Assembly (NCBI GenBank): GCA_002378605.1
Contig: DFSK01000052.1
Coordinates: forward strand, 1-10,859
Length of the DNA stretch: 10,859 nucleotides
Source of the DNA: Alphaproteobacteria bacterium UBA3439
GTDB lineage: Bacteria; Pseudomonadota; Alphaproteobacteria; Puniceispirillales; Puniceispirillaceae
Direction: 5' to 3'
Position numbers and translations under genes: made by a program. Positions 1 to 6,903 of this stretch are shown piece by piece. Every line of letters begins with the position of its first letter. Position 1 is the first letter of the stretch. The notes under the pieces were generated by a model that searched no databases, was not told the DNA's origin, and saw only the letters and a program-made list of their open reading frames with translations.

Positions 1-144
1 ACGTGACGGGCCAATAAATGCCGTTACCGAGCGATCCTCAATATTAAGCGACACATTGTTCAGGGCTTGCTTTTCGCCATAAAACACATTGACATCTTTG
101 GCCTGAATTTTGATGGCCTTTGCAATATCCACGATTGTATCCAT
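1..144 (-). CDS. pstB: Phosphate ABC transporter ATP-binding protein PstB (N-terminal 48 codons only)
   Basis: This is the start of the ATPase subunit of the phosphate importer, which hydrolyses ATP on the cytoplasmic face of the PstCA channel. Only the first 48 codons lie in the window; the gene runs off the left edge. The visible protein starts [14 protein letters not shown]. It then shows the usual PstB beginning: a short strand with VNVFYG near residues 19-23, [11 protein letters not shown], and TAFIGPS at 41-47 entering the Walker A loop. The last codon at the edge reads Arg, where PstB proteins normally have Gly (GPSGCGKST). That is a variable position of the P-loop, but the choice is unusual. 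The ATG lies 8 bases after the pstA stop with no strong ribosome-binding site, so translation is probably coupled to pstA. The identity is secure from the motif start and from its place after pstS, pstC and pstA. Confidence 0.93.
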   Translation of the reverse strand, partial: MDTIVDIAKAIKIQAKDVNVFYGEKQALNNVSLNIEDRSVTAFIGPSR

Positions 145-152
145 CGAATTTG

Positions 153-1472
153 TTACCACTTCTTCTCAAATTTCCGGCGCAACAGAACCGCCGAAATATT
201 CATTGTAATCAAAAAGGCCAAAAGCACCATAATTGCCAGTGATGACCGTTCGTAAAAGGCGCGTTCGGCACTATCTGACCAGATGTAAATCTGCACAGGC
301 AATGCCGTTGCCGGATCGGTCAGGCTGGCTGGCACATCAACGATAAAGGCGACCATGCCAATCATGATCAGCGGCGCGGTTTCACCAAGCGCCTGCGCAA
401 TGCCAATGATGGTTCCGGTTAAAATCCCCGGTGCAGCCAGCGGCAAAATATGATCAATCGCCGCCTGCATGCGAGACGCCCCAAGCCCAAGCGCGGCATC
501 ACGGATCGAGGTTGGCACGGCACGGATTGACGCGCGTGTGGCAATGATGATGGTTGGCAAAGTCATCAGCGCCAGCACCATTCCGCCAACCAGCGGCGCG
601 GATCGCGGCATGCCAAAAAACCCAAGAAAGACCGCAAGACCCAAAAGACCAAAGACGATTGACGGCACCGCTGCCAGATTATTGATATTCACTTCGATAA
701 AATCGGTCAAACGGCCAGGCGGGGCAAAATATTCCAAATAGACAGCCGCCATAACCGCAAGTGGCAGGGCGAGCAAAACCGTCACGAATAACGCCATTGC
801 CGAACCAACGGTAGCACCAAGGACGCCAGCACTTTCAGGTTCGCGCGAATCTGCCGCGGTGAAAAAAGTGTCATTGAACACCAACCGGATACGATCATCG
901 GCGACAAGATTATCAATCCAGCCAATTTGCTGATCGGATAACCGGCGCTGGGATTCGTCAAGCCTGCGGTCAAGCCGCCCCTTCATCAACATATCGACAT
1001 CATCCGATGTTTTGATCCACAGCTTTGTCTCGCCTGCGGGGATGGCTCCCTGTGCCTCGATTTGGCGGCGAAGATCATAGCCTGCATTTTTCGACAGGAT
1101 TTCGCCAAGCGCACGCTGGTCAAGCATCGCCGTCACATCTGGAAATTCGGCACGAAACGCCTTTTTGATCAGGCCGTTCCAGTTAAAGTTACGCGCCTTT
1201 ACCGGATCAATTACGCCTTCGTCATTTTGCAATTTTTCGGCTGGTATGGTTAGGGAAATCTGCAATTCAGTCTGCTGGATTGCGGTATAGCCATTGCTGA
1301 TAATCGTTGTTAGCAAAATCACCAAAAAACTGATCGCCGTCACAATGGCCATAATACCATAGGTTTTAAGCCGTCGTGATGCCGCATGACGTTGTTTCAA
1401 ACCCTGTGCAATTTTTTCAAATCGGGCTTGCGTTTCGGCATCCGGCTGGATCATCTCGATCGGGTTACTCAT
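153..1472 (-). CDS. pstA: Phosphate ABC transporter permease PstA, long alphaproteobacterial form
   Basis: Inner-membrane permease that pairs with PstC to form the phosphate channel. The 439-residue protein is longer than enterobacterial PstA (about 300). Residues 1-35 are a charged cytoplasmic tail, 38-60 one membrane helix, and about 62-215 a polar, probably periplasmic region. This N-terminal part matches in layout the DUF3333 extension known from alphaproteobacterial PstA. From about 217 the ordinary permease domain follows, with several membrane helices. The cytoplasmic EAA loop that contacts PstB is at about 313-352 ([18 protein letters not shown], then [11 protein letters not shown]). 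A conserved QALGETAPL segment follows at 360-368. The C-terminus is the basic RRKFEKKW. The ATG overlaps the end of pstC by 8 bases, so translation is coupled. The stop lies 8 bases before pstB. The protein is complete, with no sign of frameshift. Confidence 0.96.
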   Translation of the reverse strand: MSNPIEMIQPDAETQARFEKIAQGLKQRHAASRRLKTYGIMAIVTAISFLVILLTTIISNGYTAIQQTELQISLTIPAEKLQNDEGVIDPVKARNFNWNGLIKKAFRAEFPDVTAMLDQRALGEILSKNAGYDLRRQIEAQGAIPAGETKLWIKTSDDVDMLMKGRLDRRLDESQRRLSDQQIGWIDNLVADDRIRLVFNDTFFTAADSREPESAGVLGATVGSAMALFVTVLLALPLAVMAAVYLEYFAPPGRLTDFIEVNINNLAAVPSIVFGLLGLAVFLGFFGMPRSAPLVGGMVLALMTLPTIIIATRASIRAVPTSIRDAALGLGASRMQAAIDHILPLAAPGILTGTIIGIAQALGETAPLIMIGMVAFIVDVPASLTDPATALPVQIYIWSDSAERAFYERSSLAIMVLLAFLITMNISAVLLRRKFEKKW

Positions 1473-2880
1473 AACGTTGTCCTAACCTGCGTGACGCGGT
1501 AAGGGCGGCAACATTCAGCAGCAAGGTGATCACAAACAAGGTCATGCCAAGCGCAAAAGCCGATAATGTTTTCACCGAGTCAAATTCGTTATCGCCGGTC
1601 AAAAGCATGACAATCTGCACGGTAACAGTGGTCACTGATTCAAGCGGATTTATCGTCATATTCGCCGCAACACCGGCTGCCATTACCACAATCATGGTTT
1701 CGCCAATGGCACGGCTGATGGCCAATAAAAAGGCGCCAACAAGGCCTGGAAACGCGGCTGGCAAAACAACCCTTATGATGGTTTCACCCCGCGTACTTCC
1801 CAACCCATAGGCACCATCGCGCAATGATTGTGGCACCGCCGTAATCACATCATCCGACAATGAGGAAATAAACGGAATGATCATAATTCCCATCACGCCG
1901 CCAGCGGCAAGCGCACTTTGTGATGACACATCAAGCCCGACAAATAATCCAAGATCGCGGAAAAACGGCGCCGCCGTCAGCGCCGCAAAAAACCCGTAAA
2001 CGACCGTCGGCACACCAGCTAGAACCTCAAGCGTCGGCTTGACAATATTGCGCACGCGACGCGAGGCAAATTCAGATGTATAGATAGCTGAAAACAGCCC
2101 AATCGGCACCGCGACCGCCATCGCAATAACTGCCACCAACAAGGTGCCAGCCATCACCGGAACCATGCCAAATGATCCGGTTGATCCAGCCACAAATTCA
2201 TCCGCCGCACCAGCGTCACCCGGGCGAAGCGCCGTCATTGGCGACCAATGCGTGCCAAAGAAGAAATCAAATAGTGAGATTTCGCGGAAAAACCGAACAG
2301 CCTCGAACAGCAATGACGCCACAATGCCGATTGTTGTCAGGATCGCCACAACAGCCGATAAAAAGAACAGGCGACGCAAAAAAGCCTCGCACAGCACGCG
2401 GGCGCGTAATTCAGGCGATACCCGCCGGAACGCATAGAAAAAGCCAACACACATCACCGCCGCCAAAGTCAGGCTTCGGGCGCGGTCGGCCGAGGCCTGC
2501 GCGGCGCGAAGCAATTCGGCTTGGGCGGCCATCACTGCGTCAGGCGCCTTGATATAACCTGCCGCGATATTGACAAGCTGCGCCATTTTCAAATTCAAGA
2601 ATGAGTCCGGCAGCTGCGGATAGGCAGCGACCATCCGCGCTTTGGCCGCGCTTGCCAGCATAGGATCGGCGGCAAACATCCAGATCAGCGCCAGTAAAAT
2701 CGCCGGCACCAGAACCCATAAAGCGACATAGAAACCATAATATTGATTTAGCGAATGCGATTTAATCTGGCTGGCAATGGCTTGTTTGCGAACGCGTCCG
2801 GTTGCCAAATAAAATGACACGATAACGGCCGCAATTGTCGCTACAAAAACCACAAGGTTAGGTGAAAGGAAATCACTCAT
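1465..2880 (-). CDS. pstC: Phosphate ABC transporter permease PstC, long alphaproteobacterial form
   Basis: Partner permease of PstA in the phosphate importer. At 471 residues it is much longer than E. coli PstC (about 320). The extra N-terminal part has probable membrane helices near 8-26, 50-70 and 137-152, with a polar segment of about 65 residues between the last two. A further helix at 171-194 is followed by a loop to about 240. The transport domain then runs from about 240 to 465. Its EAA loop is at about 346-385 (VPQSLRDGAYGLGSTR, then LPAAFPGLVGAFLL), and the conserved SRAIGETMIV is at 389-398. An AGGGC-like site lies a few bases before the ATG. The gene follows pstS by 195 bases that contain a strong hairpin, and its TAA overlaps the pstA start. 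It is most likely cotranscribed with pstS, pstA and pstB, at a lower level than pstS. Confidence 0.95.
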   Translation of the reverse strand: MSDFLSPNLVVFVATIAAVIVSFYLATGRVRKQAIASQIKSHSLNQYYGFYVALWVLVPAILLALIWMFAADPMLASAAKARMVAAYPQLPDSFLNLKMAQLVNIAAGYIKAPDAVMAAQAELLRAAQASADRARSLTLAAVMCVGFFYAFRRVSPELRARVLCEAFLRRLFFLSAVVAILTTIGIVASLLFEAVRFFREISLFDFFFGTHWSPMTALRPGDAGAADEFVAGSTGSFGMVPVMAGTLLVAVIAMAVAVPIGLFSAIYTSEFASRRVRNIVKPTLEVLAGVPTVVYGFFAALTAAPFFRDLGLFVGLDVSSQSALAAGGVMGIMIIPFISSLSDDVITAVPQSLRDGAYGLGSTRGETIIRVVLPAAFPGLVGAFLLAISRAIGETMIVVMAAGVAANMTINPLESVTTVTVQIVMLLTGDNEFDSVKTLSAFALGMTLFVITLLLNVAALTASRRLGQRYE

Positions 2881-2973
2881 GCTGCCCTACATAAACTAAA
2901 ATCAAAAATGCCATTCAGGTGCTTAGCTTGTATTACGGTACCCGCCTTAAAATCACAGCTCTTTATGGTTTTT

Positions 2974-2991
2974 GACAGACACGCATCTGTC
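2974..2991 (-). promoter_or_regulatory. Perfect 6-bp dyad in the pstS-pstC gap
   Basis: GACAGA and TCTGTC flank a 6-base centre. On the transcribed strand the right arm runs into CTGTCAAAAAC, which resembles one half of a Pho box, but the second half-site is poor. It could be a small RNA hairpin in the pstC leader, an internal weak operator, or chance. The rest of the gap (2881-2973) shows no reading frame or clear promoter. Confidence 0.3.
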
Positions 2992-3024
2992 TTTGCCTAG
3001 CACGTCAATGGCCGAAATGAAAGA

Positions 3025-3057
3025 CATGCCACAAGCCGAATTACCGCTTGTGGCATG
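3025..3057 (-). terminator. Hairpin (partial terminator or attenuator) between pstS and pstC
   Basis: A perfect 12-bp stem (CATGCCACAAGC with GCTTGTGGCATG) encloses a 9-base loop and lies 18 bases after the pstS stop. On the minus strand the stem is preceded by CAAAAAACAG and followed by TCTTTCATTT, a broken T run. This would make it a leaky terminator and also a barrier that protects the pstS message from 3' decay. Hairpins in this place are common after genes for binding proteins, where they give more binding protein than permease. On the plus strand it is followed by a run of six T, but no plus-strand gene leads into it. Confidence 0.7.
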
Positions 3058-3075
3058 CTGTTTTTTGGGTTTTGC

Positions 3076-4098
3076 CTAAAGCGCGTCACGCGCCGAGACC
3101 TGTTTGGCAAAATCATCTTCAGACAAAGGCACTAAGCCTGCGGGAAACAGATAACCATCCAATCCCATTGCCTTTTCCGAGACGAATTCATTGATGAATT
3201 CTTTCAAACCCGGGATAACGCCGATATGCGCCTTTTTCACATAGAAAAATAATGGGCGTGCTGCTGGATATTTATACGAAGCGACATTTTCAAAATTCAG
3301 TTCAACACCATCAAGAAGGGCGGCCTGCACCTTGTCGCGATTCTGATCAAAGAATGAATAGCCAAAGATACCAAACATATTCTGGTCAGCGACAAGCTTT
3401 TCAATGATCAGTGAGTCATTTTCACCAACTTCGATAGCGGCGCCATCCTCGCGAAGCTTTTTATATCCGCTTCCCTCAAGGCCAAGCTTTTTCCAGCCAT
3501 GTTTCATGAATAATTCGCCCATCGCATCGCGCGTACCAGATGTTGGTGGTGGCACCATGATCGAAACCGGAATATTTGGCAAACCAGCAAGCGCGCCGCC
3601 AATGCGTTTTGCTGTATAGGCGTCGACATCGGCCCAGGTTTTTAGCTGGTTCGGGGCTGCATCTGATGCGCCATCGGCCTGAAATGGCAATTCAGCTGCC
3701 AATGCGGCCGCGACATGCGCAATTGAAATCTTGAAATGCTGGCCCTTCAGGCTATTGGAAAAAGCGATGCCATCATTGCCAACGATAAATTCCTGAAACG
3801 CGACACCGGCATCAGCACACATCTTGGCTTCTTTGCTTTTGATCGCGCGCGATGCATTGGTCACGTCGGGATATTCGACACCAATCCCTTTACAAAACAG
3901 CTTCATGCCGCCGCCGGTTCCGGTGGATTCGATAACCGGCGTTTTAAAACCGCTTGTTTGACCGAATTTTTCTGCCGCGATCGTTGAAAACGGATAGACA
4001 GTCGACGAGCCAACAATTGAAATCTGGTCTCTTGCTTGCGCCGCTGTTGACAGGGCAAGGCTGGCAATAATGCCTGCAATAAGAGGGGTAAAACGCAT
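3076..4098 (-). CDS. pstS: Periplasmic phosphate-binding protein PstS
   Basis: Captures phosphate in the periplasm and delivers it to PstCA. The mature protein has phosphate-loop motifs typical of PstS: GSSTVYP at about 30-36, TGTGGGMK at 59-66 and PTSGTRD at 185-191. Residues 1-22 form a clear Sec signal peptide (basic start, hydrophobic core, cleavage after AQA). The C-terminal part contains the usual RPLFFYVK strand and a segment like KEFINEFVSEKAM. The start chosen is the ATG at 4098, giving 340 residues. It has AGGAG at a 6-base spacing and puts the signal peptide at the very N-terminus. The in-frame ATG 15 bases upstream would place that ribosome-binding site inside the coding region. 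It is the first gene of the pst unit, preceded by tandem Pho boxes and followed by a strong hairpin. Expression should rise sharply in low phosphate. Confidence 0.96.
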   Translation of the reverse strand: MRFTPLIAGIIASLALSTAAQARDQISIVGSSTVYPFSTIAAEKFGQTSGFKTPVIESTGTGGGMKLFCKGIGVEYPDVTNASRAIKSKEAKMCADAGVAFQEFIVGNDGIAFSNSLKGQHFKISIAHVAAALAAELPFQADGASDAAPNQLKTWADVDAYTAKRIGGALAGLPNIPVSIMVPPPTSGTRDAMGELFMKHGWKKLGLEGSGYKKLREDGAAIEVGENDSLIIEKLVADQNMFGIFGYSFFDQNRDKVQAALLDGVELNFENVASYKYPAARPLFFYVKKAHIGVIPGLKEFINEFVSEKAMGLDGYLFPAGLVPLSEDDFAKQVSARDAL

Positions 4099-4104
4099 AT
4101 CTTT

Positions 4105-4109
4105 CTCCT
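4105..4109 (-). promoter_or_regulatory. Ribosome-binding site deciding the pstS start
   Basis: AGGAG lies 6 bases before the ATG at 4098. The alternative ATG at 4111-4113 is upstream of this site and has no comparable site of its own, so the shorter 340-residue PstS is preferred. Confidence 0.85.
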
Positions 4110-4154
4110 GCATTCACAATCCGTCAAACGATCCATATCGTCTGATCGCGATCG

Positions 4155-4210
4155 ACTTTAGCGAGCGACTGCGACAGTTAGATGACAGGGATGTTACAGT
4201 TTTATGACAA
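4155..4210 (-). promoter_or_regulatory. Tandem Pho boxes and promoter of pstS
   Basis: On the minus strand four 7-base units follow each other, each separated by exactly 4 bases: TTGTCAT, CTGTAAC, CTGTCAT and CTGTCGC (4210 down to 4171). They form two 18-bp Pho boxes. The first, TTGTCATAAAACTGTAAC, differs from the enterobacterial consensus (CTGTCAT, A/T-rich spacer, CTGTMAY) only at its first base. Ten bases after the last unit is TAAAGT (4160-4155), a plausible -10 hexamer. In PhoB-activated promoters the Pho box replaces the -35 and sits about 10 bases from the -10, as here. The start of transcription would be about 50 bases before the pstS ATG. The adjoining stretch 4211-4272 is A/T-rich in its middle, with no terminator I can recognise for phoR. 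Confidence 0.88.
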
Positions 4211-4272
4211 AGGCGCTTTTTTTGAAAATATATGACCGGTTAAGGGCATGATTGAGGCGGCAGACGGAGAAA

Positions 4273-5331
4273 TCACTGGGATGGTGCCAGCGGGAAATCA
4301 ACCGAAAATCTTGTTGTTTCGCCAAGCGTGCTGGTGATCGACAGGCTACCGCGATGCCGGTTAACGATATGTTTCACAATGGCAAGTCCAAGACCAGTAC
4401 CGCCAATCTGGCGTGATCGCGCTTTATCAACACGATAAAAACGTTCGGTCAGGCGCGGTAGATGGCGTTCTTCGATTCCCTCACCAAAATTGGTAACGTC
4501 AATGCGCAGATGGCGCGGCGCCACCATAGTGATGGCAAGGGTAATATCACTGCCGTCAAACCCGTATTTGATCGCATTTTCCAGAAGATTGACGAACACT
4601 TCGGTAATTTCATCATGATTGCCGAAAATCACCGGCGGGGCATCGCACGATTGCGCATTATCGGGCCGAGTGATTTTGATGCGCATGTTCTTTTTCATCG
4701 CGCGACCAGTCAAGCTATCGCCGACCGAATGCAGTAATTCAACAAGATTCACCCGATTTTCGGGAATGATATGTTCATCCACCTCGACTCGCGATAGCGA
4801 CAATAGATCATCAATCAGCCGCGACATGCGTTTGGCTTCTTCATCCATGATGTTCAAGAATCGGGTCCGCATCGCCGGATCTGGCACTTCATCAGACAGC
4901 ATGGTTTCAACAAAACCGGCAAGGCTGGTTAGCGGCGAGCGTAATTCATGGCTGACATTGGCCACAAAATCGCGCCGCACTTTTTCCAAATTACGTTGCA
5001 AAGTCATATCCAAAAACAACAGCGCAACCGATTGATCGCCAATGCGCTGCAAGCGCATTCGAAATTCACGCTGAACGATATTGGTTGGCTCATAGCGCAT
5101 TTCGTACCGCTTGGCACCATCAGCCGCCTTGGCAAATAATTCGCCAATATTGGGGTGATTGATCACATCAAAGATCATCTGTCCGGTCAGGCTTTCACCA
5201 AACCAGCGCACCGCCGCCGGATTTGCCGACAGGATAACCCCACCGAGATCAGTCAGGATCAGCCCATCATCAAGCATGTCACCAATCTGGCTGATAGGCG
5301 ATTGTGCATAGCTATCTTGTGACATGATCAT
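4273..5331 (-). CDS. phoR: Phosphate-regulon sensor histidine kinase PhoR, without membrane anchor
   Basis: Sensor kinase/phosphatase that controls the response regulator PhoB. The 352-residue protein has a PAS-like domain at about 12-110 (LDDGLILTDLGGVILSANPA). A HisKA dimerisation domain at about 118-185 carries the phospho-acceptor His128 in FVANVSHELRSPLTSL. The ATPase domain at about 195-349 has an N box (NLLENAIKYG, 248-257), LTERFYRVDKARSRQIGGTG (295 onward) and GTGLGLAIVK (311-320). These strings are PhoR-typical. Two things are odd. There is no N-terminal membrane segment, and an in-frame TGA two codons before the ATG rules out a longer protein. The G1 box reads NFGEGI, where most PhoR proteins have DxGxGI. 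ATG at 5325 (third codon) is an equally possible start given GTGAG upstream. It lies 45 bases after ppx and before pstS, and is probably in the ppk-ppx transcript. Confidence 0.92.
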   Translation of the reverse strand: MIMSQDSYAQSPISQIGDMLDDGLILTDLGGVILSANPAAVRWFGESLTGQMIFDVINHPNIGELFAKAADGAKRYEMRYEPTNIVQREFRMRLQRIGDQSVALLFLDMTLQRNLEKVRRDFVANVSHELRSPLTSLAGFVETMLSDEVPDPAMRTRFLNIMDEEAKRMSRLIDDLLSLSRVEVDEHIIPENRVNLVELLHSVGDSLTGRAMKKNMRIKITRPDNAQSCDAPPVIFGNHDEITEVFVNLLENAIKYGFDGSDITLAITMVAPRHLRIDVTNFGEGIEERHLPRLTERFYRVDKARSRQIGGTGLGLAIVKHIVNRHRGSLSITSTLGETTRFSVDFPLAPSQ

Positions 5332-5376
5332 TTCTCACTTGGTGTTGGGCGGGCCATCATCAAGCCACAAAAAAGC

Positions 5377-6885
5377 TTAGTCATAAATCACTTCGGCACG
5401 GCATTTTGCCGTTGCTGCAAAATCAACAAACCGGCGTTGACAATGCGCATCAAACAGGCCTCGCGCCGATGGATCAATATGTAATTTCATCAAATCTGGC
5501 AGACATTCAAGCCGGATATTTTTCAGATAATCGCATGTTCCGGCACTAAAGATCAGCGCAAAGCGCAAGGCAAGCCCGACCGTTACCGCCTCGGCCCGCC
5601 GTTTAGGGCGAAGCAGGCTTTCCATTTCTTCGGGATGCGGCTTGTTCTGCTTTAGGCCGACATAGCGGTGATAAAGCGCCATCGCCAACCAGATACGTTC
5701 CTTATGTGTCATGCAATTCACCGGCAGGCCAAGCACCCGCCGCGCGGCAAGATCACCACGCATATCGCTATGTTCATGCCAACACATATCGGCAAGATTA
5801 CACGCCACATCAAGCAACCGCGCAAAACTAGGTTTCCGGCCAATGGTTAGCGGCTGCAAAAAGCTTTTCAGCGCATCCGATACACCAACAAACCGGCCGC
5901 TTGAACCTGCAATTTCCTGACTGATCGCCACCAGAAAATCGGCCCTTTGGGTTTCGTTCAACTCATTGATGGCCACAACACCATCACGAATGCTGGTGCC
6001 GCTGACAATCACCCGGCGCACCGCCGCAACATCAACCAACGCCCGAATGATCTTTGCCGCCATCGGCATTGTGTTTCGCCGCGCAACCGGCACGCCTTCA
6101 AGCGCCGAATCGGGCTGGATAAAATCATCGCATAGCGTCATCACCATATCGCTGCTGATCTTGAGACCATGAAGTACCGGCAAAGGGTAATCCTCGCGCT
6201 CGATAAAGGCCGAACCAAGCGCTCTAAAACTGCCGCCAACGCCAAAAAGCTGTTTGGCTGCAAAGCTTTTGATCCAGCCAACCTGCGCTAATGCCGACAT
6301 GATTTCGGCCTCATCTGCATTTGACAAATGGCCATAATTCAAACTGACCGAATGCCGAATCTCGCCTTTTTTCAAGGCCACAATTTCGATACTGCCACCA
6401 CCAAGATCAGCGACCAGACCACTGGCCTCAGGCACATTCAAGGTCAGGCCACGTGCCACATGGGTTGCTTCTTCTTGTTGTGACAAAACCTGAATAGGCT
6501 GGCCAAGGATAACCTCGGCTGGGCACCGAAATTCATCACCATTGCTAGCGCGCCGAACCGCCGCTGTCGCAACCGGATAGCAGCTATCAACCTTCATCGC
6601 GCGAATAATGGCGGCAAACCGCGTCAAGGTTTCAAGAGCAACCGCAATACGGTCATTGGCAAGCATGCCTGTTTCATCAAGTCCCGCACCAAGCCGGCAA
6701 TTTGATCGCTCGTCAAATAGCGGCGCAGGATAGGCGCCATTCTTGCCATAGATCACCAGCCGAACCGAGTTAGACCCGATATCAATCACCGCAATGCGGG
6801 CGGTTGGCGGCACGGCATCCTGATCGGCAATATGCGAGAGGCGTTCGGCCACAGTCATGGGTAATTGTTTTGCAGAAGAGCTCAT
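5377..6885 (-). CDS. ppx: Exopolyphosphatase (Ppx/GppA family)
   Basis: Releases phosphate from the ends of polyphosphate chains; some family members also hydrolyse pppGpp. The 502-residue protein has the acetate kinase/actin-like fold motifs in order: AVIDIGSNSVRLVIYG (32-47), ATAAVRRASNG (106-116), LSQQEEATHVARG (134-146, with the probable catalytic Glu138), VADLGGGSIEI (158-168) and SGTSIRDGV (295-303). After about 340 comes the helical HD-like C-terminal domain found in long Ppx proteins, including DVACNLADMCWHEH (359-372) and the HKERIWLAMALYHRYVG region (394-410). The first roughly 30 residues before the core are extra and low in motifs; Met10 is an alternative start. The gene begins 18 bases after the ppk stop, so the two form one unit with opposing activities on polyphosphate. 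Substrate preference between polyphosphate and pppGpp cannot be read from the sequence; proximity to ppk favours polyphosphate. Confidence 0.93.
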   Translation of the reverse strand: MSSSAKQLPMTVAERLSHIADQDAVPPTARIAVIDIGSNSVRLVIYGKNGAYPAPLFDERSNCRLGAGLDETGMLANDRIAVALETLTRFAAIIRAMKVDSCYPVATAAVRRASNGDEFRCPAEVILGQPIQVLSQQEEATHVARGLTLNVPEASGLVADLGGGSIEIVALKKGEIRHSVSLNYGHLSNADEAEIMSALAQVGWIKSFAAKQLFGVGGSFRALGSAFIEREDYPLPVLHGLKISSDMVMTLCDDFIQPDSALEGVPVARRNTMPMAAKIIRALVDVAAVRRVIVSGTSIRDGVVAINELNETQRADFLVAISQEIAGSSGRFVGVSDALKSFLQPLTIGRKPSFARLLDVACNLADMCWHEHSDMRGDLAARRVLGLPVNCMTHKERIWLAMALYHRYVGLKQNKPHPEEMESLLRPKRRAEAVTVGLALRFALIFSAGTCDYLKNIRLECLPDLMKLHIDPSARGLFDAHCQRRFVDFAATAKCRAEVIYD

Positions 6886-6903
6886 TGCTTCGATCCCAAT
6901 TCC

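Noticed and set aside
2144..2552. Overlapping plus-strand open frames inside pstC
   Set aside because: They are antisense to conserved permease coding sequence, and the predicted proteins are low-complexity, rich in Pro, Arg and Ser.
2961..2980. Pho box in the pstS-pstC gap
   Set aside because: The first half (CTGTCAA) fits but the second half (CATAAAG) does not, and no -10 follows at the right distance.
4099..4113. Longer PstS starting at the ATG at 4113
   Set aside because: It would place the AGGAG ribosome-binding site inside the gene and add a charged stretch before the signal peptide. The ATG at 4098 fits better.
4619..5035. A plus-strand open frame of 138 codons inside phoR
   Set aside because: It lies opposite a well-supported kinase gene, has a composition typical of antisense frames (rich in Ser, Arg and Thr), and shows no recognisable motif.
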